Shown: one piece after another, positions 10,531 through 20,650 of the stretch
How positions within the stretch are numbered: the stretch's first letter is position 1
How the letters are laid out: each line of letters opens with the position of its first letter
NCBI GenBank assembly: GCA_021292165.1
Contig: CM037879.1
Coordinates: forward strand, 35,793,619-35,857,618
From: Shinisaurus crocodilurus
Taxonomy: Eukaryota > Chordata > Lepidosauria > Squamata > Shinisauridae
DNA: 64,000 nucleotides
Direction of reading: 5' to 3'
Notes under the pieces: generated by a model
Databases searched by the model: none
What the model was told of the DNA's origin: nothing
Seen by the model: the letters and a program-made list of their open reading frames with translations, nothing else
Made by a program: the position numbers and the translations under genes

Positions 10531-10689
10531 AGATCTGTGCTGCCCTGCGTCCATTCCTCACCGCTCTCAGGAAAATCCACTCTCCTGCCTTCCTTTCCCG
10601 CTACAACGCTTCGGATCACTTTTGTATTTCTTCTAGCGCTGCCCAAGATTCAAACCTGCCACCATCTCTCTCACGCGGACGGTTAGCCA

Positions 10690-10920
10690 AGGCCAACTCG
10701 GGGCGCCGATTGGCCAGCTCCGAAAGTCAATCTCCTCCTTGCGTTCTTCAGTTGAACCAATAGGGAGTCACAGAGCGGGTGACGCCAGGCCTCTGAGCGG
10801 CGAAATTGGTTCTTTTTCAAACCTCATTGGCCGGGAGGGCGAAGAAGAAAGAGGCAGAGGTTGGGTTCTTTGTTTGGCTACGAAGGCAACAGCGCCCGGG
10901 AGCTCGCGTGGAATGTTGTA
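10690..10920 (-). promoter_or_regulatory. CENPF: candidate CENPF promoter (CCAAT/CHR type)
   Basis: This GC-rich, CpG-containing, otherwise repeat-free segment lies about 6.5 kb upstream of the CENPF start codon. It holds four NF-Y type CCAAT boxes: ATTGG at 10709-10713, 10805-10809 and 10826-10830 (CCAAT on the minus strand), and CCAAT at 10757-10761. A TTCAAA at 10816-10821 reads TTTGAA on the minus strand, the canonical cell-cycle homology region (CHR). An E2F-like GCGGCGAAA lies at 10798-10806. CCAAT plus CHR is the known layout of G2/M genes controlled by MuvB complexes, and CENPF is such a gene. The start site and exon 1 donor are not fixed by the sequence. Confidence 0.6.
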
Positions 10921-10944
10921 GCCCGATCGCAAGAATAGCGAAAG

Positions 10945-11040
10945 GTGCAATCCGATGCATGTTTAGACAGGAAAAAGCCCCACAGCTCCCTGGCAGTTGT
11001 GGGACGTTTTTTCTGTCTAAACATGCATAGGATTGCTGCG
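10945..11040. mobile_element. palindromic MITE, GTTTAGACAG family
   Basis: GTGCAATCCGATGCATGTTT and AAACATGCATAGGATTGC are inverted ends. The centre is CCACAGCTCC...GTTGTGGG. It sits 25 bp beyond the candidate CENPF promoter. Confidence 0.85.
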
Positions 11041-11067
11041 CCCTAAAGAGCGTTTTGCCACCCCTAA

Positions 11068-11155
11068 GGCTGCAATCCCATACCCACTTACTCGGGAGTA
11101 AGTTCCATTGAACTCAGTCGGGCTTACTTTTGAGTAAGATTGTAGAAGATTGTGC
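11068..11155. mobile_element. palindromic MITE, AGTAAG family
   Basis: GGCTGCAATCCCATACCC is followed by ACTCGGGAGTAAGTTCC and CGGGCTTACTTTTGAGTAAG. The right terminus is rearranged. Confidence 0.65.
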
Positions 11156-11159
11156 TGTA

Positions 11160-11725
11160 GTTTAGGGTGCACTCCAATGAGGCTGCCTGTTGGAGGATTA
11201 CAGCCAGGAATCCCATGCAGGGTGCGGGGGAGCACAGAGGCGACTCCCGCTGTGCAAAGCAGATAGACGGCAGATTTTGGATGTCTAACTGTAGCGGAGG
11301 GGGAGGGAAGGGGGCTGAGGCACTGCCAAGATAGATCATATCTCGGTGCTGCCAGTCTCCTCCCCGATTCCTAGAACGCCCCCCCCCTTCTCCGAGGTGG
11401 CTCCTATGACCTCAGAGGAGCAGCCTGCACAGTTCTTACCTGCCAGCTGGCAGGAGGATTCATAGGATCATAGTGTTGGTCTGGAAGGGGCCTACAAGGT
11501 CATGGAGTCCAACCCCCTGCTCAGTGCAGGAAACTAGAGGAGGGGGTCTCCCATCCAAGTAATAAGCCAGGCCTGACCCTGCTTAGCTTTCCATGCTCAG
11601 ACAAGCTGAGCCAGCTTGAGGAGAGCGCTCTGAGCGCAGATCCCCAACTCCAACCTGGGAGCTGGGAATGCTATGGCCCTCTAAATGCTATCTGGGGGCC
11701 ACAGGGTCGCTCCTGTAAGTTGTTA
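11160..11725 (-). mobile_element. 450-bp GCAATCCTATGG family, split by a 5S SINE
   Basis: On the minus strand it begins AGGAGCGACCCTGTGGCCCC and ends at TGCACCCTAAA near 11160. The SINE at 11461-11620 is inserted in the middle. Confidence 0.65.
11461..11620 (-). mobile_element. 5S-derived SINE
   Basis: It is a minus-strand copy with CTTACTGGATGGGAG-type box C degraded and box A GGAAAGCTAAGCAGGGTC intact, inserted in a 450-bp family repeat. Confidence 0.82.
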
Positions 11726-11744
11726 TTATGGCAGGGCAGGGAAA

Positions 11745-11850
11745 ACTCACTCCAGAGGTTGCTGGACTACAACTCCCATCATTCATGATCATTAGCCACG
11801 GGGCAGATGGGACTTGAAGACCAACAACATCTGGAGGGACACCATCTCTG
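11745..11850. mobile_element. hAT MITE, family 2, diverged
   Basis: Visible blocks are TGGACTACAACTCCCATCAT, an ATTAGCCA centre and ACATCTGGAGGGACACC. The right end is degraded. Confidence 0.6.
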
Positions 11851-11907
11851 TCATAATAAATTTGTCACAGCACAATCCTCTATATGTCTACTCAAAAAAT
11901 AAGCCGG

Positions 11908-12118
11908 GCAGGGACCATAGCTCAGTGACAAAAAAATGCTTTGGCATGCAGAAGTCCCATGTTCAATCCCCCCCCCTCCCCGGCATCTTCAAGTAGGGCA
12001 GGAAAAACTCCTGCCTGATGCCCTAGAGAGCTGCTGCCAAATCAGTGTTGACAATGCTGAGCTAGATGGACCAATGGTCTGACTGGGTATATGGCTGCTT
12101 CCACTGTTCCTATGACAC
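11908..12118 (+). mobile_element. tRNA-derived SINE (GTAGCTCAGTGG head)
   Basis: Box A-like ATAGCTCAGTGAC and box B-like TGTTCAATCCC are followed by the family body CTAGATGGACCAATGGTCTG and the TTCCTATG end. Confidence 0.75.
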
Positions 12119-12267
12119 AGGCTCCCCATCCCTGCATTATGCCATAAGCTCTTCATCAGATGCAGTAATCACACACACACAAATGTGACCTGCTGATCTC
12201 AGGTTATGGAAGCCCCCTCAGCAACAAGCCTATATTGTGTGTGTGTGTGAGAGAGAGAGAGGGGGGG

Positions 12268-12770
12268 GGCTGGTTTGCACGACCCAGGCTACGGGTGGGG
12301 GAGGCACCACGGGTGATCCGCGGGCTCCGGCAGGGTGCCGCAGACGACCTGCGCCCCGCACGCGTGGGAGGACCCCGGTGGAGCCGGCAGTCCTCGCACC
12401 GCAGGCCCCGGGATGCCCAGAGGGGCTGTTTGCCCCTACAGGCTGGAGCGTAGGCAGCTCCGGCCGCTCTGGGCTGCTGCCTCTGTGCGGCCCCTGCGGG
12501 AAGGCCGCCCGCTGTTCGCACGGCAGGGTGGCCACGTGTGGTAGGGGCTTACCCCTCTACCGACCATGGTCACTTTGCGTGTGTCCCGCGCATGGCCGTC
12601 CCGCGGGGGGGGGGGCACCCCCGGTCAGCGTTCGCACGACACGGGAACTGCGGGGGGACTTCTGCTCCCCCTCGGTTCCCGTGTCCTGCGAACACGCCCA
12701 GAGAGTTGAAGGGGGGAGGGCTCTTCCTTGCCAAAGGACCCAGTCTTCCCGATGTTCCACCCCAAGGCTG
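12268..12770. other. GC-rich island with hairpin, function unknown
   Basis: About 500 bases are far more GC- and CpG-rich than the flanks, beginning after a TG/AG repeat and a G-run. Open frames occur in all phases on both strands, as expected from base composition alone, and none resembles a known protein. A hairpin lies at 12630-12693. It could be a promoter, an imported element end or a collapsed repeat. Confidence 0.5.
12630..12693. repeat. GC-rich inverted repeat, 19-bp arms
   Basis: GTTCGCACGACACGGGAAC and GTTCCCGTGTCCTGCGAAC are inverted with one mismatch. The loop TGCGGGGGGACT...CTCCCCCTCG can extend the stem. Confidence 0.85.
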
Positions 12771-13169
12771 AGTGAATGGGTAGAAGCACCTGCTTAGTAG
12801 CCTACTCTTTCTTGCTGTAGCAGTGAGGAACCCTCCCTGCTGTGTTACCCAGAGAGAAGTGGGCAGGTGTGGCTGCCACATGCTTGCTCCTTCAAAGTGG
12901 GCAGACCCACTGGGGCCAATCCTCCCCTCCACCCAATTCAGAGAGAGAGGGGGCAAAACATAAAAAACAAAACAAAACAGCCCCTAAGGGGTGCTGCATG
13001 CTCAGTGGGCATGGAATGCTGACTGTCTCATGGGGATGGAAAATAAATTGGGGTGGGCGGAAGGGGAACAAAATGGAGTGACCTGGAAGACGGCATAGCT
13101 GATTGGCTGAAACACTGAACAGGAATATTCCATACTGTAACATTTTGTTGCAGGTCCCAATGGTTCAAT

Positions 13170-13255
13170 ATAGACTGGAAGCCTTACCTGGGAGTAAGGG
13201 CAATTGAACTCAATGGAAGTTACTTCTCAGTAGACATACATAGGATTCTGCTGTC
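13170..13255. mobile_element. palindromic MITE, AGTAAG family
   Basis: The arms CTGGGAGTAAGGGCAATTG and GGAAGTTACTTCTCAGTAG are followed by CATAGGATTCTGCTGTC. The left terminus is weak. Confidence 0.65.
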
Positions 13256-13904
13256 AGTTGTTCAAATTATAATGAAAACATTGATTATTCTATAACTGAT
13301 ATCTAGCTTTTTAAATGTACAAGCATGAGTCTGATAAAACATTTTTTAAAAATAAAGAATACCTTTTCTGTTCTTGCCACTAGGTGATTCCCCTTTTCCA
13401 CAAGAAAAGCCAAAATAACAACTCTACCAGAAAAGCAGTTCTCTGTTAGTGTTTTTTTAAAATGTACCTTCAAGTTAGGAGTGCTATGAAATCTCACCAT
13501 GGCTGTTATTGTACTAGGGTCATCAGGAGACTCTGGTTTTAGATATTTCTTATTTAGAGAGAGAGAGAACTCTGTCAGTTTTGCTTTCTCTCACACTTGA
13601 TTTTTTTTAATCTCAAATTTGTTCCATCATGTTTGTGAAGAAATTTGAGACTGTGGTATGCTCTTATAAAACACACACACAAAAACAACAGAACATCATT
13701 GCAGCCTGGCATAGGATGCAGGTCTCTTATTTTAAAATATTACAACTCCATTTAATTCCTCAGAATCCCAACCATCATTCTGCTGGGCCTCAGTTATGAA
13801 ATTTTGACCCAGCAGTCTCAGATGGCACTGGGAATTAAATTCACCTGTAATAAAGATATTCTCTCTCTTTTCCCCTTGCTTTTGGCTTAATCCTTCCCCA
13901 ACCA

Positions 13905-13985
13905 TGCCATTAGCCATGCTGGGTACGGATGATGGGAGTTGCAGTCCAACACATCTGGAGGGCACCAGGTTGTGGAGGGATGGTT
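13905..13985. mobile_element. hAT MITE, family 2, partial
   Basis: It covers the second half of the family (GATGATGGGAGTTGCAG to CACCAGGTTG). The first half is largely deleted. Confidence 0.65.
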
Positions 13986-14229
13986 CAGACTACCGATGCC
14001 AGAGCCCCATTAAAATGTATTCAATGGAACTTAGTAACATGCACTGACTCAGGCGGAAGATCAGTCTCCCCTGCCACTGTTGAACAGCAGGCTGCTTATC
14101 TTAGGCTCTGAACTGGAGACATGTACAAATAAATGAAAGACTGGAGGCTGTAGGCTTGTCAGGGCAATAATTTCAAAGGCAATTGCATGATGCATTTTTA
14201 TATGCATGTTGAGGTATATTATCTAAAAA

Positions 14230-14430
14230 TAAATAAATTATTTATTTATTTATACCCCACCTTTTTTCCTGCAAGGAACCCAAGGTGGCTTACATAATCC
14301 TCCTTCTCCTCCTCTCCATTTTATCCTCACAACAACCCTGTGAGGTAGGTTAGGCTGAGAGTCAGTGACTGGCCCAAAGTCACGCAGTGAGTTTCATGGC
14401 TGAGTGGGGAATAGAACCCGGATTCCTACC
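14230..14430 (-). mobile_element. tRNA/MIR-like SINE (AGCCAGTGTGG type), head lost
   Basis: The minus strand ends in TAAATAAATAAAT. The core with CTCACAGGGTTGTTGTGAGG and GGGCCAGTCACTGAC is present. It joins a GC-rich non-repeat stretch. Confidence 0.8.
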
Positions 14431-15275
14431 CCCCTCCACCTCCACTGGCGGAGAGAAGGGCCACCCATTGCACTTGGGCAGGTGGAAAGCTGCTGGTGGT
14501 GGCAGTTGCTGACCACCCCCACCCCCACCACCCCAATGGGCTGGCTTTGGATCCTTCAGATGGGCCTGATCTGTGCCTGCCAGCCACAGCAGCCCTGGAG
14601 CTGGTGTAGCTAATTTCCTACCCATTGCTACCCATTTCCTACCCGATTGCCAGGGGTGGGTGGGGGACTGTAAATATATGGCTCTGCCAGGCTGAACACC
14701 CTGGTGAAAACATCACCACCCCGCTTCCTGCCCTGGCCGGTACATCTGCCTCATCACTGACTTCTCTTGGGATTGCTCTGCCTGATTTTTTACAGACTTT
14801 AACCTAAAACAAAAATGTGGTTCTATCCTGCCATAATACAGTCTGATAATTCCAGCCTGGAACAATTTCATGAATTTGCTGCACATGGCTTGAAAAAATT
14901 ATGTTTATTGTCAAAAGCATTAAACATAATTCTATAAATAAGAGTACAACAGTATAATCCATCCCACATACTAAAAAGAAGAAAGTATGATTATTGAATA
15001 ACCATTTTACTGATGTTTCAAAATGTTCAGAAAAATAATAGGTGTTTTCAGAGAAATGTCCAGAGTTTAACTTCAGTGCATTCTCTTCTTCAACATATTA
15101 TTTATTTTTATGGATGATAACCTACTAGAAAACTATTTGGCTCTGAGTGCTGCCTTCGTAACTGTAAGCTATAAAGTATTATAACATGTTAGCTCATGCT
15201 TCATGGCAATAGGTTTGTTTTCCAGAATTGTGTAATCCAAATTCCTTTTCCAAAAGAAAAAGATTAGTAAATGTA
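14431..15275. other. intergenic, no recognised gene
   Basis: A GC-rich piece (14431-14800) follows a SINE. The rest is AT-rich unique sequence between CENPF and the CpG island. No coding or RNA signature is visible. Confidence 0.5.
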
Positions 15276-15474
15276 ATGATTAGCGTGCACACCAGACATT
15301 AGACAAATAAACTTTGGCTTAATTATGGTAAGCTTAACAAAATGTTAAAGTGCCATTTTACAAAGCATAAATGCCATAGCAGTAATTTCTGCTAACATAC
15401 AGCCTATGTTGCATTTTGCAGTTATGAAAGTATATTTGGGGCCTGCACAAGACCTAGGCGTTGTACAGGTAGAG
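15276..15474 (+). repeat. left arm of a 199-bp inverted duplication
   Basis: It is the reverse complement of 16829-17027 at high identity (for example TATGAAAGTATATTTGGGGC against GCCCCAAATACACTTTCATA). It is not a known repeat family. Confidence 0.88.
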
Positions 15475-15559
15475 AAAATTGGTCCCAGAATGTTGGTTGT
15501 ACATGAGAAGTGAACCTCTGCTTCCATGCCTTCCTCCACTGTGTATAGTTTATACGGTA

Positions 15560-16012
15560 GCCACAAATGTATGAGGACATGTATCACCCAAAAAGAGAAC
15601 ACCAATTTGCATGTGCTCATTGATATGTGTAGATGAACATTTAGAGAGAATTACTATATAATTTAGGGTGCAATCGTATGCATATTTAGTCAGAAAAAAG
15701 GCCCATGGCAGGAGTTGTGGGCCTTTTTTTTTTTTGTCTTGTCTAAACATGCATATGATTGCCCCTTTAATTAGAAATGCAGTACATCTCACCATAGTGG
15801 GGGAAACTGTGCCCAGGTGACTCCCTACGTGCCCAGCTCAGTCTTCAGTCCAGGTGCTGCTAACTGTGGATGGGCAACTTCAAGGCCTGTGGCTCTCCCT
15901 TCTTCCGGTTCTTTATTTTAAACTGGACTTAAGGCAGGACAGACCTTCAAATAGAGACCACTTTCAAAAAGAGGGCTGTCTTTGTAAAGTAGGACACATG
16001 GCCACCCTAGTT
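15560..16012. mobile_element. AGGGTGGCCA-type DNA element
   Basis: The right end is CACATGGCCACCCTAG. Blocks ACACCAATTTGCAT, CAGTACATCTCACC and GGTTCTTTATTTTAAAC are shared with 17864-18192. A palindromic MITE is nested at 15666-15768. Confidence 0.65.
15666..15768. mobile_element. palindromic MITE, GTTTAGACAG family, nested
   Basis: GTGCAATCGTATGCATATTT and AAACATGCATATGATTGC are inverted ends. It interrupts the AGGGTG-type element at 15560-16012. Confidence 0.85.
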
Positions 16013-16312
16013 TACTGAGTGAGAACCAGGGCCTACACACATAAATGGACGGCCTACACATGCAGCAAAACTAGGTGGTAGAATCCTGAGGTGGTGGAGT
16101 AGGCCGTACCACTTCACACCATTTCTCTTGCTCTTTCCATACTGTGGACAAATGTTCCATCCCAGATTACGCCCTGTTGTGCCAGGGTTGAAGCCCCTCC
16201 CACCGATGGAACGACTTCCATCATCAGGACAGTGATGGGGGACGATTTCCCCTTCCCTTTGTAGCCTCCTACAAACTCCTTCAAACTCTGCTCTGGATTT
16301 TGTCTTCTTTTT

Positions 16313-16828
16313 GTTGACAGCCTTTCCTCTTTCTTGGCAGTTCGTAAGAGGATACCGTATTCTGATGCGTTTCTGAACCAGACCTTAGTAGGTGGATGTT
16401 ATTCTAGCAGCATTTTCAAGTGCTCCAGCCTACTGTAGAGGGGTGATTGGGGTGCCTTCAATGGGATTTATATACGTGTATACACACACACACACACACA
16501 CACACACAAATGCATAATCTTATGTACTTTGGAGATGTTCCAGAACTGAATGCCCTGGAGGCAATCACTATGGGTCAGTTTAAACATGAACTGTTTTAAC
16601 TTCGGAGGGCGGAGGCTGTCAAAAAGTGCTTCCCTCTAGTGTTGCTCTGTAGAAGCACATGGAAAAGCTCATTTCTTTGCCTGGGCTGGTGGTATCCCAG
16701 CTATGGGCAGTCTGCAGGCCAACACTGTTATGTCCCAGGTTTCTGAACCAGACCTTAGTAGGCTCTGGTCACTTAATGAATGCACACCCAATGAAAAAGA
16801 CATGGGTGGGCTGCCTCTTTGTGTAGGC
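16313..16828 (+). repeat. parent block of local direct duplications
   Basis: Segments of this block recur at 17030-17232 and 19158-19305 with internal deletions. It contains a CA microsatellite at 16483-16508. No gene content is visible. Confidence 0.8.
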
Positions 16829-17027
16829 CTCTACCTGTACAACGCCTAGGTCTTGTGCAGGCCCCAAATACACTTTCATAACTGCAAAATGCAACATAGG
16901 CTATATGTTAGCAGAAATTACTGCCATGGCATTTATGCTCTGTAAAATGGCACTTTAACATTTTGTTAAGCTTACCATAATTAAGCCAAAGTTTATTTGT
17001 CTAATGTCTGGTGTGCAAGCTAATCAT
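16829..17027 (-). repeat. right arm of the 199-bp inverted duplication
   Basis: It is the partner of 15276-15474, set exactly between the parent block 16313-16828 and its condensed copy at 17030-17232. Confidence 0.88.
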
Positions 17028-17029
17028 TT

Positions 17030-17232
17030 GTCTTCTTTTTGTTGACGCCTTTCCTCTTTCTTGGCAGTTCGTAAGAGGATACCGTATTCTGATGCGTTTC
17101 TGAATGCATAATCTTATGTACTTTGGGCAACACTGTTATGTCCCAGGTTTCTGAACCAGACCTTAGTAGGCTCTGGTCACTTAATGAATGCACACCCAAT
17201 GAAAAAGACATGGATGGGCTGCTTCTTTGTGT
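17030..17232 (+). repeat. condensed copy of 16313-16828
   Basis: It joins three pieces of the parent block: TTGTCTTCTTTTTGTTGAC to GATGCGTTTCTGAA, then ATGCATAATCTTATGTACTT, then CAACACTGTTATGTCCCAGG to TTTGTGTAGGCC. Confidence 0.85.
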
Positions 17233-17454
17233 AGGCCTTGGCTGACGTTTAAGTTTCCATCCATGATGAGCAAGGAAGGGCTGTGTGTTGATTATTCACA
17301 CAGCAAAAAGACATCTAAAAAGTGTACATACTGGAATAAGCGGCATTACGTTGTTGCAATTCTAATAAGAGGGAACAGTAAAGCTGAACATATTCTCATT
17401 GTCAAGTGTTTTGGATGGATACCTAAATACAAAAATACAGAACCTTCTAATCAA

Positions 17455-17697
17455 GTATTTTTATTTTATTATATTTATATCCCACCTTTTTTCCTACGAA
17501 GTACCCAAGGTGGCTTACATAATCCTCCCCCTCCTCTCCATTTTTTCCTCACAACAACCCTGTGAGGTAGGTTAACCTGAGAGTCAGTGACTGGTCCAAA
17601 GTCGCCCAGTGAGCTTCATGTCCAAGTGGGGACTAGAACCTGGATCTCCTGAGTCCCAGTCCAACACTCTCACCACTATGCCACACTGGCTCTCGAT
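17455..17697 (-). mobile_element. tRNA/MIR-like SINE
   Basis: It is complete from GAGAGCCAGTGTGGCATAGT to the ATAAATATAATAAAAT tail on the minus strand. The box B-like region is GGTTCTAGTCCCC. Confidence 0.85.
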
Positions 17698-17863
17698 GAA
17701 GGGAACATAGGTGTAAAATTAAGCTCTTTCTTTCTTTCTTTCTTTCTAGGTTTAAATGAGCTGGAGGCCACAGTTCCTTAAAGAAAACACCATGACCTGT
17801 GAATGATCGAAGAGAGCCAGCTAAAGAGATGTGGTGGGCACACTAGACCATATCATAGGGTGA

Positions 17864-18192
17864 CCACTTATGAATCACCAAAAAAAGAGGAAATGTAACA
17901 CCCCGTCCAAAAAAGAGGACACCAATTTGCATATACTATACTAAAATGTATGTATAGATGTAAATTGAGAAGAATTACTGTAATTTAAATATAAATACAG
18001 TACATCTCACCCATAGTGTGGAAGGCTGTGACCAGGTGACCTGTGTGCTTGCCTGTTTAGACCACTGTTCAGGTGCTAATTGTTGATGGGCAACAGTTCT
18101 TATGGTTCTTTATCTTTAAACCAAAATTGGACAGACAGCTCTTCGAACAGAGGACTGTCCTCTGTAAAAGAAGACACATGGCCACCCTACCA
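17864..18192. mobile_element. AGGGTGGCCA-type DNA element, second copy
   Basis: The ends TAGGGTGACCACTT and ACATGGCCACCCTACC are inverted over about 12 bp. The body is colinear with 15560-16012. Confidence 0.7.
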
Positions 18193-19157
18193 TAGCATGC
18201 TGTGGTAACTTCTTGGGGCTAGGAATTCTTCTGGTTGCTAGATTGGTTCCTGCTTGCCTGGAAAAGATAAGATTTCTGTTTTAATTCCCATTATGACCCA
18301 GGTTCACAGTAGTCTTGGGTGACAACCTGTTGCCTAGGAAGATGTGCACTTCTAAGACAGGTCTATAATGTCTGGGACATCTTACTTTGAACAGTATATA
18401 TCCCATACATCTACAGGATTAATGCACCAGGACAGAATTGGGAATCTACAATATTATCTTTCACTTTTAAATTAAAAGCAAGTTTCTAGCCCTCGTGATT
18501 GTAGAATATAACTTGTGAACACACTGGTAAAATTTCAGGAGACAGTGTGCTTCCACAAGTGTTTGAATGGCAAGGAGATGAACTTTTAGTGGTCAGAGCT
18601 CTGCCCAATTCCTTACTGCCCTGTTATTGCTATTATTCCCCCTGGCCTTGGCTTCTGCAACCGATACCCAGTATCCATACACCTTGATCCATCTGCCCAG
18701 TATAATTTAGGAGCCACATAAAAGAGTATGTGGAATTCATTTCATTGCAATTTGCAACTTTAGCAACATACTGTTACTCCGCAAAATTGTGTGCATCTTC
18801 AAAAGATGGCTTGTTTTGATGGGTAGCGCTAGGAGCCATCTGTCTGGGAGCACACACCCCCTCCGAGACTTTAAGCTGCTAGTGCTACAAGGCTAGTTTT
18901 TGCTGCAGTGGACAGACACAGCTGCCCCTTTGAAACATATTGGTGCGAAGCTATAAAAACATTTTAATTTGGAAATAAAAAATCATTGGATGGCTCCACA
19001 CACACTTAGACCTGCTCATCCAGGTCTTATCTGTGCTCCTTGCAGGAGCTCCAGCCCACCTCTGGAATGTGACTTCTTTTCCTTCCTCTTACCAACTCAG
19101 GGTGTGACATGCAAAGCACCCTAGGGCACTGTGCTGTGCAGAACAAACAATATAACC

Positions 19158-19305
19158 AGGTGGATGTTATTCTAGCAGCATTTTCAAGTGCTCCAGCCTA
19201 CTGTAGAGCCTACTGTAGTGTTGCTCTGTAGAAGCACATTTCCTTGCCTGGGCTGGTGGTATCCCAGCTATGGGCAGTCTGCAGGCCAACACTGTTATGT
19301 CCCAG
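19158..19305 (+). repeat. second condensed copy of 16313-16828
   Basis: GGTGGATGTTATTCTAGCAG to TGCTCCAGCCTACTGTAGAG is joined to GTGTTGCTCTGTAGAAGCAC and then TTGCCTGGGCTGGTGG to GTTATGTCCCAGG, skipping about 200 bases of the parent. Confidence 0.85.
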
Positions 19306-19574
19306 GCATGGCTCTGGTACTCAGACCTTGGATATAATAGGGAAAGATAATACTTAATAACAGTAATAACACTTCAGCTTTGTATAGCGTGTTCAAGTAT
19401 TCAAAGCACATGTATTATTGAGTTGTAATCCTTTACAAAAAAATCTCTATATGGTAAATCAGTAGTATTATTCTACATATTGCAGATGGGAGGCTAGCCT
19501 AAGGCCAGCTAGTGGATTCACGGTAGGGGCGAGATTTGAACCAGGGGCTTCCTGATTCATAGATTAGTCCTAAA

Positions 19575-19702
19575 ATAGGCAACCTAGTGTCCTCCAAATG
19601 TTTTGGGCATAACTCCCATAAGGGCAGCAGCATGGCTAATGGTTGGGGATTATGGGAGCTGTAGTCCAAAATATCTGGAAGGCACCAGGTTTCCCACCTC
19701 TG
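19575..19702. mobile_element. hAT MITE, family 2, diverged
   Basis: It runs from GGCAACCTAGTGTCCTCC to GGAAGGCACCAGGTTT, with the usual CATGGCTAATGGTTGG centre. Confidence 0.7.
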
Positions 19703-19715
19703 GCCTAGTCTCTTA

Positions 19716-19843
19716 AGGCGCAATTCTATGCAAGTTTAGACAGGAAAAAAGGCCTACAACTCCCAGCATAGCTGGCTGGGGCATGCTAGAAGTTGTAGGC
19801 CTTTTTTCCTGTCTAAACTTGCATAGAATTGCACCCTTAGCCA
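19716..19843. mobile_element. palindromic MITE, GTTTAGACAG family
   Basis: GCGCAATTCTATGCAAGTTT and AAACTTGCATAGAATTGCAC form arms longer than 50 bp. The flanks are CTCTTAAG and CCTTAGCC, suggesting a TTAA-like target. Confidence 0.88.
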
Positions 19844-20249
19844 CTGTGCTAAATCAAGCATGTATATAAAGCTTTTAAGCATTTCACCTGTGGCATGGAG
19901 CATTGCCATAGCCTGCTGTTTTGGCAGCCTCTCAGGGGCTTAAAGTGGCCTTTGTTTACTCCCCATTTACTCCATGGAGTAGTTCTATAAGCACATGCTT
20001 GGTGCAACACCCAGAGAGGCCAATGTAGAATTGCTGTGTTTCATGCATTAATGGCCTTCATGTAACAATGAATTTAGCCCTACCATTCTTGATCCAAACA
20101 TCTCGTTAAGCTTATTCACTTGGTAGCAATGCTTTCAATGGGATTGACTCCCAGGGGAGTATGCTTGCAATTGCGTCACCAGCCTGCAATCTCAAGCATC
20201 CTTCATGGTTCACCTCCTTCTCCAGACTTTCTAGAAGTTACGGCTAAAA

Positions 20250-20582
20250 TACCAGGGGTGCAGAAGCTCAGGCCCAGGGTCTCTACAGGGCTGGGGAGCC
20301 ACACCCCTTCCTCCCACCCCACCTTTCCCCAAGGACCAATTGTTTGGTGGTTTCCCAACTTTTGTGCAACTCCCCCCCCCCCCCCAGCATCTAAAAGGTT
20401 GAAACGCCTCTTCTAAGGTTTGGTTACTAGCAGGAAGAGCTTTAAGCTAAAATATGTTGGTATTTTTGGTCTTTGGGCCCCTTTGCTTTCAGCAATGCCC
20501 ACTATACATCCCCTGAGAACTTCTCCAAGATAGGATTTGGCCCTCAGGCTGAAAGAGGTTCAACCCCCCTGCTACATACACA
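20250..20582. mobile_element. hAT-like non-autonomous element (CAGGGGTGCAGAA ends)
   Basis: It starts CAGGGGTGCAGAAGCTCAG and ends AGGTTCAACCCCCCTG. It shares blocks AAGAGCTTTAAGCTAAAATA and CTGAAAGAGGTTCA with 37005-37392. A C-run lies in the middle. Confidence 0.65.
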
Positions 20583-20650
20583 CCTGAGAGCAAGTCCCAT
20601 TGTAATCAATGGACTTACATCTGGGTAGTCATGTATTGGATTGCACTGTC
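20578..20650. mobile_element. palindromic MITE, AGTAAG family, diverged
   Basis: CTGAGAGCAAGTCCCATTG and GGACTTACATCTGGGTAG precede ATTGGATTGCACTGTC. A further relic lies at 20126-20180. Confidence 0.55.

Noticed and set aside
12237..12797. 186-codon frame in the GC island
   Set aside because: All frames on both strands are long here because stops are rare in GC-rich DNA, and none shows a known motif.
13370..13445. Minus-strand exon-like stretch with acceptor CACTAACAG and donor AAAAG|GTATTC
   Set aside because: The acceptor tract is poor (A-rich), only one of three frames is open, and no gene is expected between the two promoters.
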